Shown here piece by piece: positions 50,831 to 62,492 of a DNA stretch of 64,000 nucleotides. The stretch's first letter is position 1. Every line of letters starts with the position of its first letter. The notes below the pieces were generated by a model that did not search any database, was not told the DNA's origin, and saw nothing but the letters and a program-made list of their open reading frames with translations. Source of the DNA: Cololabis saira (taxonomy: Eukaryota > Chordata > Actinopteri > Beloniformes > Belonidae). The DNA is taken from positions 7,823,125-7,887,124 of the forward strand of contig NC_084599.1 in NCBI RefSeq assembly GCF_033807715.1, given 5' to 3'. A program made the translations under genes and the position numbers.

Positions 50831-51809
50831 TGATTCGGGGAGCTCTTTGACCTATTTAAAAGCTCTCCTTTGCTTATAATGCCCTGGCTACTTTGGGTCA
50901 TCGTGCAACATTTTGTATAGTGACACCAAAACCTTTGAGAAGGCTTAGTTTTAAATTTGCTATAGTAGTTCACAATACAGAGAAATTATCTGAGTTCAAT
51001 TATGTTTTTAGAGCTTGGGGAATCCCTGACTTCATCTTCTACTGGGAAAAGCCTATCATTTTATGTCCCAGATAAGTCAAATTTGGCGCCATGAACCCAA
51101 ATTTGTCATGTTTCAGTCGTAGCCCTGCCCCTGAGAATCTTTTAGCACCAGCTCTAAGTTACTTAGATGCCCAGCATCAGTCATTGTCATTATTAGGAGA
51201 TCATCTACATACACTGCTACCTGTGGAACCCTTTACAGCCGAGTGCCCATTGTCCTTTGAAAATTAGCAGGACTGGACACTCCAAACACCACTGACATAG
51301 CATTGTACTTGAATAATCCTTTGTGCGTGTTTATCGTGACATATTCCTTTGAATCCTCATCCAGCAGTAGATGCTGTTAGGTGTGGATCATGTGTAGTTT
51401 TATAAACAGCTTACCCCTTGCCAGAGTCGCAAACTCATCCAGCTTTGAAACATTGTAAACTTACCATTGCGAATGTTTAGGGGTGGGGGGTGTCCTCATT
51501 TGCTTTTACCCTAAACATGTTGAAGACACTCATTGTCTCTTCACCTGATTCTTCTAAATGGTACGTGGCAACTTGAGCCTGTTGAGCTTTCCTTTTTCAG
51601 GCTTAGCCTTGTTTTCAGCACGTCTACACTTTATTTTTATGGCATCCATAGCAGAATTTGAATTTGCAGTCATTTGCATGGTGCACACTTCCACATCTAC
51701 AGCCTGCCCTCTCTAAATGTCTTTGGCATTACTAGCAGCCATCTCCATGCCTTGAGAAATCTCTTGTGCTTTCTTAAGTCAGTAGGGGAGTTTCCATCAG
51801 CAAGCAGCA

Positions 51810-52202
51810 CTAAATGACTTCATAATTTACTTCACCTAGTTTGTCACAGACTGTGTCATCTGGCATTGCCCTGAAGTTACGATGCTCTGAAGTTTGTCTG
51901 AGCTCTGCTACAAAATTAGCCACAGACTGACCTGACTTTCTGAAATGGCTGTGGAATTTGAAATACTGGACTATTATAGAAGGTGAATTGTGGTGGTAGC
52001 CAACAAGCTTTCCGAGGTCATCATAGGGAATTCCCCCTGGTGTCCGTGGTGTTGACTGGTTTCTTATCAGTTCAACAGTCTCTGCCTCAAATATACTCAG
52101 GAGAATTGAGTTCCTTTTAGCCTCCTCAGTAATACCATTTGCATGACAAAAAAAGTCTTTACTCATACTGTATCCAGTCCTCGTCTCGCTCCACAAATTC
52201 AC
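51810..52202 (-). pseudogene. Gypsy Gag fragment
   Basis: A 130-codon open frame with the retrotransposon-Gag pattern: LLSIFEAETVELIRN, then YDDLGKLVGYHHNSPS, then QYFKFHSHFRKSGQSVANF and AELRQTSEH. This corresponds to the capsid-like helical region that assembles particles. No CCHC knuckle remains in frame. Broken before reaching protease. Confidence 0.72.
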
Positions 52203-52430
52203 CCATACCCCCTTAACAAGCTGGTCTGCTTCTCTGTGACTGGTGCTTTGCTTCTCCCAGTCACGCTCAGTTCCTCTTCACTGCTGCCACTCATGTAGCC
52301 TTCTATTTGTAGACAACAAGCAAAAAACGTGAAGATACATCCAGTTCACCTCGTTGCCAAAAATATGTGGCAACTTGATCACCAAAACTGTTAGAAGAGA
52401 CCAAAAAAAGGTTGTGCGGAGAGCATATCT

Positions 52431-53180
52431 TAATTACAGAATAGTTACTGAATAACACTGTAGTATGGTATTACAGAACCAGGAATGGCAGGTGTTCATA
52501 TCTTTCTAGCGCAGAAAGAACATCACTGAATGTCCGACAGTAGGAAAAGCACACGTAGTTCCCTCTACTGTTCAGAAAAATGTTACTTTGCATTAGCATG
52601 GGGTTGACAAAGAAACAGTTACTTCTATTGACATCACAGCAATATATCTATCTATGACTGAGAAGTAGCAGCATGAAACATGTGGAAGGAAATAAGTTAC
52701 CAAGCGGTTCGCGTTTACCTGACATGCAGCTACGTTTATAGGGAGGTGTACTGTACATGCGGCTGTGGCAGATGAGACAGCACAGAATCCCTAGCTACAG
52801 CGTTCATACATCATTGATTCAGTCATTGCAATGGGATGACTAATTTCACTTATTGAGGTACTGTAGCAACACAGAGGCCTTAAATGTTAGCCACGCATGT
52901 TACTACTCAGCAGCGTTATAGCTGTTTATAATTGCAACAAAATTTACAAAAGCTAAGCTAAGCTAGCTTTGCACTGCAACAGCTGAGTTGTAAGTGTTTG
53001 TTCAGAACTCTAGCTGTCAGATGTCATTACACTTTAGTCTTTCAAATTATATTATTGAATTTATACATTGTATTTGCAATCTAGAATCTTTCTTCTATGT
53101 TTTTAATGTCAATGTTGTTGGTACCATATTACGTTACTAGCATAATGAATGTTGTCAGTTTTTTAGCTTGCAAATTGTTG

Positions 53181-53183
<3 letters not shown>
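52431..53183. other. Right LTR remainder or flank; no gene
   Basis: Unique AT-rich sequence. Part must be the body of the right LTR but it no longer aligns to the left one by eye. Confidence 0.3.
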
Positions 53184-53270
<87 letters not shown>

Positions 53271-53275
53271 TATAT
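53184..53275. repeat. (TA)n microsatellite with TG interruptions
   Basis: About 90 bp of TA with two TATG interruptions. Confidence 0.95.
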
Positions 53276-55517
53276 TTATACATGGCTGTCTTATGTCTCT
53301 TTTATTCTCAAATACAACAAGTTACATATTCACTCGCACACTATAACACATCACATACTCACCAAACTGCACCCATCACTGTTTTGTTCTGTCTTTCCTA
53401 CTTTATCACATTCAACTTTTGGTGATCTTAGTCCTCTTTGGCTGGGCTGGTGAAGGAAACACACCCAAGCACTCACACAAAAAAAATCAAAACAAAAAAA
53501 AGACTAACCAAAAAAAACCTTTTTTGGGAAATTAAAATGCATATATGTAGCTTTTGGGTTTTAGCAAACCTGGTATTAACCATTACATAATATATATGCA
53601 GATAAGGAAAAAAGAAACGAAAGGAGCACAGGACCACAATGGACAATGTGAATGTTTGGACTGAAGAGGAAGGAGAGGCAAGAGACATAGAGGCAGGTTC
53701 ATTTCAATTTAATTTGGCTTTATTTATATCGCCCCAAATCATGTCATCTTAAGAAATGGAGCCAATATGTAATCATGTATGCCAGCATGGCTGCAAGTCT
53801 GTTTGGACATAAAATATAATTAGGCTCAGCACGGTAGGTTGGTCACTTTTTTTATATGTTTGTAATCTGAAAAATCCACTCATTTATCAGGTAAACTGCA
53901 ACACCCGCTTTAAGCATATTTGGAAGCTCATTTTCAGTGTGACGTTTTGTAAGAATTGTTTCGGCAGCTCACTTCCCATAAAGCTCAGAACATTCAACAT
54001 GGATTTGATCAAAGAAGAGCTTGACTCAAAAGTATGAGATTTACTTCTTTCCTGTTACCCAATCTGCTGTTTGAGGCTCTCCAAAGACATTAAATGCGTT
54101 TGCCCTCCAGTGTGATAAACTTCAGTTCAAACAAACACATCAGAGTCGTGTCATGCTTGACGCTCTGCTTATTTGACTGTAAGCCTGTTGCCATTATTAC
54201 TAATAAACTCCAGAAACTGAAGCACAATACTTTACAACAGAATTCCCATTAAGTAATAGGAAAGACTTCCATCAAGCCTTGACAGCTATTGGAAAACAAT
54301 CAATACGAAGCTTTCTCGGACAGTAATTTAACTATGTTAAATTATAAAACAATGAAGTAAAGCCACTGAAGAAAATACTGAACAGAAAAAAAAGTGTGGA
54401 ATTGTACAAGGCTTTAAATTTGACTACATAATAGATAATTGCAGAGGACATGTTGAAGCATCATCAGCATATTAAAATATGAATCATTTCAGACATGGAA
54501 TACCGGTAGTTGTCCTACTAATATATGATATAAAAGAGATGTAATTACAGATCATGCCTGTTCTAGCCTGTTTCAGCGCTTTCTTACATCAGAAATACCA
54601 CAATAATCTAAATGTGAGTAAATTCTGCAGTTAATGCCATTTCCCTCAAAAGACCTGCCTAAAACAGAGAGTCAATTTAAGCAATGCAGAGAAAACGACG
54701 CTCATGGGAGCATGAGGCACGGTGCTAGATTTTCCTCCCCATTGACATCTTGAATAGTTCTGGAGTTATGTGCAAAAGTTGTGGAAGATAATGTCTGATG
54801 ACAAAAACCTGTTGTCAAATTTTTCATCTACTGCTATCCAGTCCAATTGCATTCAGATCACACTTCTTCAGGCAGATAACTATTTCCTCGGGATTGATGT
54901 CCTAATTTCTGCATCTTCCAACACATCACAGTTAATGGCCTTGATTTAAATCACAAGATGGTTGTAGGAACGCATACTACTTACGAAAAGGGAAATAGAT
55001 CAGCCTTTAGGTGTTGTTTTATTTTGCGCTTGTGCCACACAACTCTGAACTCAGAGTTAACCACCACTCTTAGTCCGTGCACAAACTGTTCATTATTTCT
55101 CTTTACTTATTTGTATGTATTCTCAGTTCCCAGGCATGCAAGCATTTGCCAAATTCAAATTTATGGTGGAGCAAAAGTCTAAACCATTGGGCACATCCAA
55201 TAAATCACAAACTGAAAGTTATGTTAAGCTAACGGGATAAATTAGTTCCACGAAATGCAAGAATTTGCATTAATTCCCAGCATCCAGACTAACCTCATGA
55301 CATTACACATTAAAATGTCAAGCGGGGCTACAACTACCTGTCTGTTGACCAATAAGTTAATTTATACTGAGAAGACAGAAAGAGGGAGTAAATAAAAAAA
55401 AGAGGAAATATGATGCATTAAAACACATCTGCAGAGTCTCCCTTTGATATTTCTTTGTTGATATTTTATATTTTAGCCATAGTGTGCTGACTAATACACA
55501 GCATGGTAATGACCAGC
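53276..55517 (+). other. No gene; short LINE/DNA-repeat tail near 53703-53750
   Basis: TTTCAATTTAATTTGGCTTTATTTATATCGCC resembles the terminal TTTTATTTATATAGCGCC words of dispersed fish repeats and the start of 57770-58090. The rest is unremarkable. Confidence 0.35.
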
Positions 55518-55522
55518 AGGAC

Positions 55523-56188
55523 TGTTGAGCCGCATTTTGTAATTACGGTGCATTTTGTTATAAACGTCCAAAATGTAATAACTTTTTCATTTTGTAATAA
55601 ACTGCCCCATTTTGTAATACATTTTGCCACATTATGTAAGAAGTTATTGCATTTTGAGAAGATTATTATAAAATGCACTTGCAATTTTTTTATTTTCTAG
55701 GAAATGTAATAACATGGTGCATTATTTAATAATACCTATTATTGTTGTTTGTTTAACAATGCATTTATGCAAGAGTGACTTTTGTTGTTTTTTATGCAAT
55801 TTCCCTTAGATCTATGTAGCCCAATAAATATAATATAATATGTATAATACTCCAAATATAACTTTAATTGCCTATTTGAAGTTTGAAATTATATAGGCCA
55901 ATAACAAACAAATAAACTATGCTTGGGAATTGTAATTACATAATGCACCATGTTATTACATTTTCTAGAGAATAAAAAAGTTGCAAGTGCATTTTGTAAT
56001 AATCTTCTCAAAATGTAATAACTTATTACATAATGCGGCAAAATTTATTACAAAATGCGTTGGGGTAGTTTATTACAAAATGCGGCTTTATTACAAAATG
56101 CGGCTTTATTACAAAATGAAATGACAAAGTTATTACATTTTGGACGTTTATTACAAAATGCACCGTTACTACAAAATGCGGCTCAACA
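55523..56188. mobile_element. Palindromic AT-rich MITE with 5-bp target duplication
   Basis: The ends TGTTGAGCCGCATTTTGTAA and TACAAAATGCGGCTCAACA are inverted and flanked by AGGAC (55518-55522, 56189-56193). The arms are about 230 bp and built from tandem TTATTACAAAATGCGGC-like words. The right arm holds more copies than the left, so the arms are evolving by slippage. The centre (about 55730-55930) is unique AT-rich DNA. Confidence 0.82.
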
Positions 56189-56193
56189 AGGAC

Positions 56194-57769
56194 ACTTCCT
56201 TTACAATATTCCCTCTACTTGGTTGTGGTGTTCCATGTGTGCTTTACCTTCCAGAACACACATAAACACACAAACATATGTACACATACGCTGCTCCCGT
56301 GCTTGGGGACTTCCACATTGTTCCGTTCAGCACTGACATGGGGAGCAGTCAGACGTCCTAGTAGCCTCATTCTCCCTGCTAGCAGAGCATGTCCCAACTG
56401 TTGTCAATTTATCAATGTATCGTGCACTAGTAGGCACAGTTTGAGCCACCATTAGGACAGGTGCCTCCATCCATCATGACCAAGTCACTTGTTCCACCTT
56501 GTCAGGGGAAACTTAATGGAGCTTTTGAAGAAATGTAAACAACTCTCAATGGACAATCAGAGGCCCCACATCAACACTCACACATGGAGAACTGGGCACG
56601 GAAACAGTGCACTGTCCCGTTTTTATCCAGGGGCCTCTGGTACTTGTACTCATATTTTCCCATATGTCCTGTATAGTTGTGTTGGTGATGCAGAAAATGA
56701 GCTGGTGTTGAACTGCAGTGTATAATCTGCATGTTTTCTTGTCTCTGCAATTATCCTTTATCCGTGATCATGAAAAGAATCATCCTGACGTACATTACAC
56801 TGCAAGAGTTGCTTCATATTCTCAGATATGACAGCTATGAACTAATTTTCAGTTTAAGATGGATTATGTCGTCGTGGTTCACGTTTCAACTAAACACTTG
56901 TAAATTATGAATGAAATCAGAATAGGAAAAACATTCTAAAAGAAAATGTGCCATTCAACACGACTCCTAGGGTGACATTTATGATTAAAAGTATGAATCA
57001 ATAATGCATCATTAACTAAATATTATGCATGTATTCACTGCATGAGAGGGCTCACCAGCTGATTGAAGATTTGCTTTGCTTAAACTGGTTTTGGAGAGTT
57101 TCATCTTGATTATTATAATCTCATGAGGAGTGCCCTTACCGTGAGGGATGTGCATCATTCAGTTTCATTATGCTGCTGCACAATGCAGCTGTGGTGAAGT
57201 GAGCTGGGTTTTAATTAAAGGACAAAAAAAAGTGTGTCTATGACTGTGTGTCTGCGGTAATCAAAGTTGTTAATCAGTTTCTACCGATTACCAGGATAAT
57301 GATGGCTCAACAGTAAACAATAAAGAGAATGAGGAGAAAGGGGAGCAAAATGAATGATGGAGTCTAAACAAAGAAATACATGGCAGGTGTGGTTTTCATT
57401 CAGGTTGTAAATGTGTTTCTTGGAGTCTGTGCTACGCTTAAACAAATGTGGGAATGGTTAACTGAAGCATCTTAATTAAGCAGTCATCACTGATGATTTA
57501 GTGCAGGATAAAGATATGCAGTAAACATTTAACTAGAAGTGTGTTAAGTAATAAATGCAGTTGTTATAGACTCTGTAGCTGTATTTATGATTGATGTATA
57601 CATCGGGAGTGTGGTAACTATGGACATTACAGATGGATATGCATATTGTATATACAATGATATTTACAGTTATATGGTAAAATAAGATTTTAAAATAAAA
57701 ATTGTTGTGCAATGATTGTGTGAAGGAGGTTCTATAACAGTAATATTGCATGTGTGTGAACTATTCAGG
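56194..57769 (+). other. No gene recognised
   Basis: Unique-looking DNA; several ATTA-rich low-repeat parts (57000-57300). Confidence 0.35.
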
Positions 57770-58095
57770 TCAATTCAATTAAATTCAGTTTTATTTATAT
57801 AGCGTCTATAACAACACAAGTTGTCTCCAGGATCTTTCCAGAGACCCAAAACATGATCCCTGAGCAATTATTACAGAAACATAACATAAACACTGGCAGG
57901 TAAAAACTCCTCTAGTGGGAGAAAAACCTTCAACCAAACAGTAACAAGGAAAAACTCCCCTTTAGGAGGGATGACCTGGATCATAAAGGGGGAAACTCCT
58001 GCCGGAGGCCAGCCAGAGGAAGGAAAGGAAAGAGAGAATGAAGAACAGAGAGAGGAGGGGCACAGATATATTGTCAATGGGTTATAGGACAAGAT
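57770..58095 (+). repeat. Dispersed fish repeat beginning TTTTATTTATATAGCG
   Basis: It has the order TTCAGTTTTATTTATATAGCG, GTCTCCAGGATCTTTCCAGAG, AAAACTCCCCTTTAGGAGGG, GGAAACTCCTGCCGGAGGCC and AGAACAGAGAGAGG. This is familiar from many fish genomes; class not certain. Confidence 0.5.
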
Positions 58096-58232
58096 ATATT
58101 AGTGTTAATTATCCGTTAGCAGGAGAACTAAGAGTTTTATGTACTGATACTACAACATCACGGTAAAATGTCTTCTGAGAAAAAGGTGAGTAGTAGGTAC
58201 ATTGGTGTCCAAAAACTAGTGGAACCAACTTA

Positions 58233-58348
58233 GTGAGCTGACATTTTTAAATTGCCATGAATATGGACATTAAGGATGTCACTCATAGACATATATGAGT
58301 GACATCCTTAATGTCCATATTCATGGCAATTTAAAAATGTCAGCTCAC
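58233..58348. repeat. Perfect 55-bp inverted repeat with 6-bp loop
   Basis: 58233-58287 and 58294-58348 are exact reverse complements, starting GTGAGCTGACATTTTTAAAT, with GACATA between. Just outside, ACTT pairs again after one mismatch. It lies directly before a TA array. The left flank (ATTGGTGTCCAAAAACTAGTGG) resembles a Tc1-like terminal repeat. Confidence 0.97.
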
Positions 58349-58361
58349 AAAGTATGTATAT

Positions 58362-58377
58362 ATATATAGTATGTATA

Positions 58378-58462
<85 letters not shown>

Positions 58463-58465
58463 TAT
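58362..58465. repeat. (TA)n/(CA)n microsatellite
   Basis: TA repeats of about 80 bp ending in a CA run. Confidence 0.95.
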
Positions 58466-59418
58466 TCTCTTTTTTTTTTTACATTGTGACTTATATCCTG
58501 ACTCCCCATAAAAAAACGTCTTAGTTGTGCGAATAGATTTCAATGGGTTGAGACTCTATTAGAAAATGAAGTCTTCAATAACAACAAAGCCACTACTGAA
58601 CCCCAACCATCAGGTTCCCTCAATGAAAGCGTTAATGCAGTGTGGATGCAATGTGAACCTTCAGGGTGTGGATGGCTCATTAAGGTTTGATTGGAAACTG
58701 TATCAAAACCTGAGTCATTCTTCATTCTTCATCCTTCAGTCATTATTTTATTTTTGATATTAAATAAGTGGGAAACAATTTTATTTATTTATTTATTTAT
58801 TTATTAAACAGTTTACTAGTTTACTAGTGATCCATCTTGTTTTCTATTGTATATTGTTAATCTGGCTTTGATTAAGCAAAATTAAGTTTTATCCGATTAC
58901 TCAATTGATTGGTTGAATATTCGGTAGAATAATCCGAATGTACAGAATAATCGATTACCAAAATACTCGATAGTTGCAGCTCTAACTTAATCCATTTTGA
59001 ATTGACTCTTTATGTCAAAGAAAAAGGTTAAAAAGGTTAAATGCAAGATAATAAATAATTTTAGGCTGGACTAACTGAGGCCTTCTCTGAATAAAACGAG
59101 CGCACCCTGGCGCATGAAGGTCAAATGTGGTTTTCGATTGGCTGGGGGAAATTGAACATTGTTATTCCATAACAATCCCCCCCAAAATCTGCGAGGACAA
59201 GTTTTGCAAGCAAATGGAAAAATCCAGAGAGCAGAAGGGAGGGACTGAGACGGAAGAGCGGGAGGCTTGTGTGAACAGCCGTGGGTTTGAGGGCAGAATG
59301 ACGGTTCTGAGGATGGAAATCATGTTTCTGCATAGGAGACTTTTTAAATTTTAGCTCAGAGTTCAAAGTGAAAGCACAGACTAATGTCTTCAAATCTAAA
59401 AAGTATGCTCTGGATTAT
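58466..59418. other. No gene; hAT-like end fragment near 58900-58985
   Basis: An ATTT run lies at 58781-58806. ATAATCGATTACCAAAATACTCGATAGTTGCAGCTCTAA resembles a dispersed hAT-type repeat terminus. The rest is unremarkable. Confidence 0.35.
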
Positions 59419-60150
59419 GGCGCTTTTACACTAGTACCTACTCAACTCAGCTCAGCTCGACTAGACTTGGCCAAGTTTCTTTTCCATAACAATTCAGCAT
59501 CTGGAGAAGTAGGAGGTTGGAGTGAAGTTGCTGTGACGTATTTGATTGTTTGATCTACAGTAAATTTGATTGTTTGATCTAAAGACAACAACACTAAAGA
59601 TGTAGAACCTGCAGGAGATGATAGATGTGCTGCTGGGTCTGTGGCTTGTGTTTGATATCAAGTTAAAAATGAGAGTGAAAGAAGCTTCAAGCGGCAACGC
59701 TTTTTAATTTTTTTTAGCTTTTCTCTGTGCTGCTGAAAAGTCAGCTGGAGCCGTGAGCAGCTATGAAGAGACAGAGCTCCTGGTAGATCTGGTCGTTCCT
59801 TATCTCCGTCTAGATCCCTTTTTAATTCTCTCCTCAGCACCAGGTTTATGAACATCTGACCCTCAGAGTTGGATCAGAAACAGACTTTTGCTGCCGTTGC
59901 TGGTTGAATAAAATGAACAAGAATCCGTCAGAGTCTCTTTCACTGATTTCCTCCTCCTGACTCAGACGTCTGACTCCAACCCCCCGACCAATCAGTGTCC
60001 TGTAGTGTGATGATGTCAGATACAGCCGACTCAGCCGCTTAGAACCTCGGCAGAATAGTTACAGAAAAAGTATCTATTCGGCACGGGTAGATCCCTAGTG
60101 GGAAAAAGCAAAACCAAGGCGGGCTGAGTAGGTACTAGTGGAAAAGTGCC
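59419..60150. mobile_element. Non-autonomous TIR transposon, copy B (complete)
   Basis: The ends GGCGCTTTTACACTAGTACC and GGTACTAGTGGAAAAGTGCC are inverted copies, and the body matches 5808-6501 throughout. The direct repeats TTGATTGTTTGATCTA at about 59550-59585 are specific to this copy. ATTA flanks both sides but a longer target duplication is not clear. No transposase. Confidence 0.78.
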
Positions 60151-62006
60151 ATTAGAGACAGTGCTATACCCCCATAAGCATGCTGAGGTGACCCAACTGA
60201 GTGAGGATTTTCTTTACCTTGGGTGAACATCGCACCTTGTCGCTGCGTTGTGTTCTTCCACAGGGTAAGACACAGAAACAGATGTGTTTCAGGGGAACCT
60301 GGAGCCCACTGTTTTCTGTCTGAAAGGGCCTTGAGATGGTTTCACTGTACAGTTTGTTTAGGCTGGAAATTCTTTGTTCTTGACTAAAAATATCCGTGCC
60401 GCAGCAGATTGGCACACACTCCATCCCAGGGACCGACAAGCAACGTATAACACGTCAGCTGGGTCACTTCAACACGGAACTTCAGAACCTCTCAACTCTC
60501 AACATTTTATTAAATGGAGCCACACCAGAGTAGGAGAACTCAGTATAAGTAGATGTATGAGGAGGCAGCACATTTAGTAAATTTCCAGCCTGAAATTGAT
60601 CACATTTCCATCCTCATGAAGAGCGCTGCTGTTGATTAGCTTTAGAAGCTCTTGTCAGGTCGGTGAAAGGTTATTTGCATCAAACTTACTGAATTATTTT
60701 GGAGGGCTTACTGTAAGTGTGAATATGTGTTTCAAGAAACTGCCAAAAAACGGAGTCTTCTATTAGACGAGCTTTTTTGGAAATACTTTTCAGAGGTTAG
60801 GAAAATAACAATGACAACAGACATGATCGTTATTCTCTCTGAGCAAAGAAACGAAAGAGAAAAAACTATCCCACTTAGAGTCCAGACATATTTCACCTAA
60901 TTCAGACATATTGTTATGAAGTGAATTCAATTCAATATGAAAGTAATTATGTCTATTCTATTCAAACAAAATCTTGTAAACCTTTGGTCATGGTAATCAA
61001 ATTTTGTTTTATTCAAAGTTAAAACTCTATTTTTTCCTTTCCTATTTCGGTGGCTTATTATATATTTCTTTCTTTTGAAGGCCGTGATTATTCCCTGTCT
61101 GAAAATGAACAATAATTGCTTCCCCACTCCTTACAGAGTCTGCTGAGCAGGAGAATAAGAGTAATCTTTTCAATGGTCAATCAGCAAAGAAGAATATTAA
61201 TCATTATCGTACATTATATTTTCTATTTTGTCCATGAAACACGGGTCTGGAGGAATTAAAAGATCTTTACCCCTTTCCAATTTAGTGTGATGCCTGCGCG
61301 GCTACTCTAAAACCTAATTTCAACAACAAGCGTAAAATAGCATTTGCAGAAACGCAGAGCTTTGATCACATCCTGTATGCCTTGAGGAGTTTTGCCTCAG
61401 TCTTTGATGTGAATCAGTGCATGAAAGATAGGTCCGAAAGGCCCGGGGTCATCCTCCAATGTGCGCTCTTTAATCATGTGCTCCATGTCAGGTGTGTGAA
61501 AAAAATGGTCCCTCATGTTTTTTTTGTTTTTATTTTAAATACCACTATTACATAAGGCATTTCTTGTCTGACGGGGGAGTCAAAAACAGTTTGTTGCCTC
61601 TTGCATACGGCTTAAGTTTCTGCACCAGACACTGCAAATAGTGGAAGTCATTAAGAAGAACAGAGACAGGAGGAGAGGAAAAGCCTAAACAGTTGTTCTG
61701 CTAATACCTTCATAAAAACTGGGATTGAAGCACCTAATTATCATCAGATGGATGGAGCTGAAAGGTCAGCTGAGCCTTTTTTTAGCCATACACCCAACAC
61801 AGCTCATGGGATTTCTGTGTGGGCCTGTCTGTCCCTTACTGTGACATTTTTGTCCAAAATTAAAGATGTCAACAGCATCGTGTGATGTGATCTTCTTTTT
61901 TTTTTTGACATTTGTGGTGGCCAGTACAGGCACGTTCTTATCTTCCCTTGGTTGTCATATCTTCTGGAGCTTCCAGCTGGTTTTTATTAAAACTATCTTT
62001 CCTAGG
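60151..62006 (+). other. No proven gene; one long open frame at 61286-61552
   Basis: An 89-codon frame follows an AATTTAG acceptor-like site at 61285. It contains no known domain. 61280-61500 is low-repeat and may be conserved noncoding DNA instead. Confidence 0.3.
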
Positions 62007-62021
62007 TGTTGACGTAACATG

Positions 62022-62477
62022 TTTTTTTTTATTTATTTTTTTTTTATTTATTTTTATTTTTTTTATTTTCTCATTGAATTTACAAATAAACAAGGCACGT
62101 TGTACATTCCAGAAAAACATTTTCATCAAAGACACTGAGCGACCAATGTGTAAACACAACAAAGAAGATACACAGCGAAAAAAAAGGAATAAACAAACAA
62201 ACCAAAAGAAATAAAAAACGCAAGTGATCAGTTAGGAATTAGGGAACAAAGATACTTCTGAAGATGCTGGGCTTTTTGAATCATGCAAGATTTTAAATAT
62301 TTTTGTACTGAATTATTTCGTTTAAATATGCAATAAAGATTGGATTAATTTTCAAAAAGCGACATTTATGAATAAAAAATTTAGCCAATATCCAAAGTCT
62401 ATTTTTTTGTCCTCCACTTGTAAACCAACTTTAATGCTTTCAAATGTAAGAATGGGAATGGTTTGATCATTATAGGT
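62022..62477 (-). mobile_element. 5'-truncated L1-type LINE 3' end with 15-bp target duplication
   Basis: TGTTGACGTAACATG occurs exactly at 62007-62021 and 62478-62492. Between the copies, on the - strand, is about 400 bp ending in an A-rich tail (TTTTTTTTTTATTTATT on +). Target-primed reverse transcription explains all of this. The short coding content is not enough to fix the clade. Confidence 0.85.
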
Positions 62478-62492
62478 TGTTGACGTAACATG

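Larger units (their letters stand above)
48537..52425 (-). mobile_element. Decayed Ty3/gypsy LTR retrotransposon
   Basis: The direct repeat ACTTGATCACCAAAA followed by AGGTTGTGCGGAGA lies at about 48544-48600 and 52373-52430, marking the ends of the two LTRs. On the - strand the order is gag (52202-51810), reverse transcriptase remnants (about 51450-51080), RNase H (about 50830-50390), integrase zinc region (50213-50004), integrase core and C-terminal part (to 49198). This is the Ty3/gypsy order. A TGGCAACGAGGTGAACTGG block directly inside the right LTR (about 52343-52361) sits where a primer-binding site belongs, and a purine tract (GAGGGGAGGGCAG on -) near 49008-49020 could be the polypurine tract. 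LTRs are strongly diverged beyond 60 bp, so the insertion is old. Confidence 0.75.

Noticed and set aside
51810..52202. Endogenous retrovirus gag
   Set aside because: Gag pattern and pol order fit Ty3/gypsy retrotransposons and no envelope region is seen.
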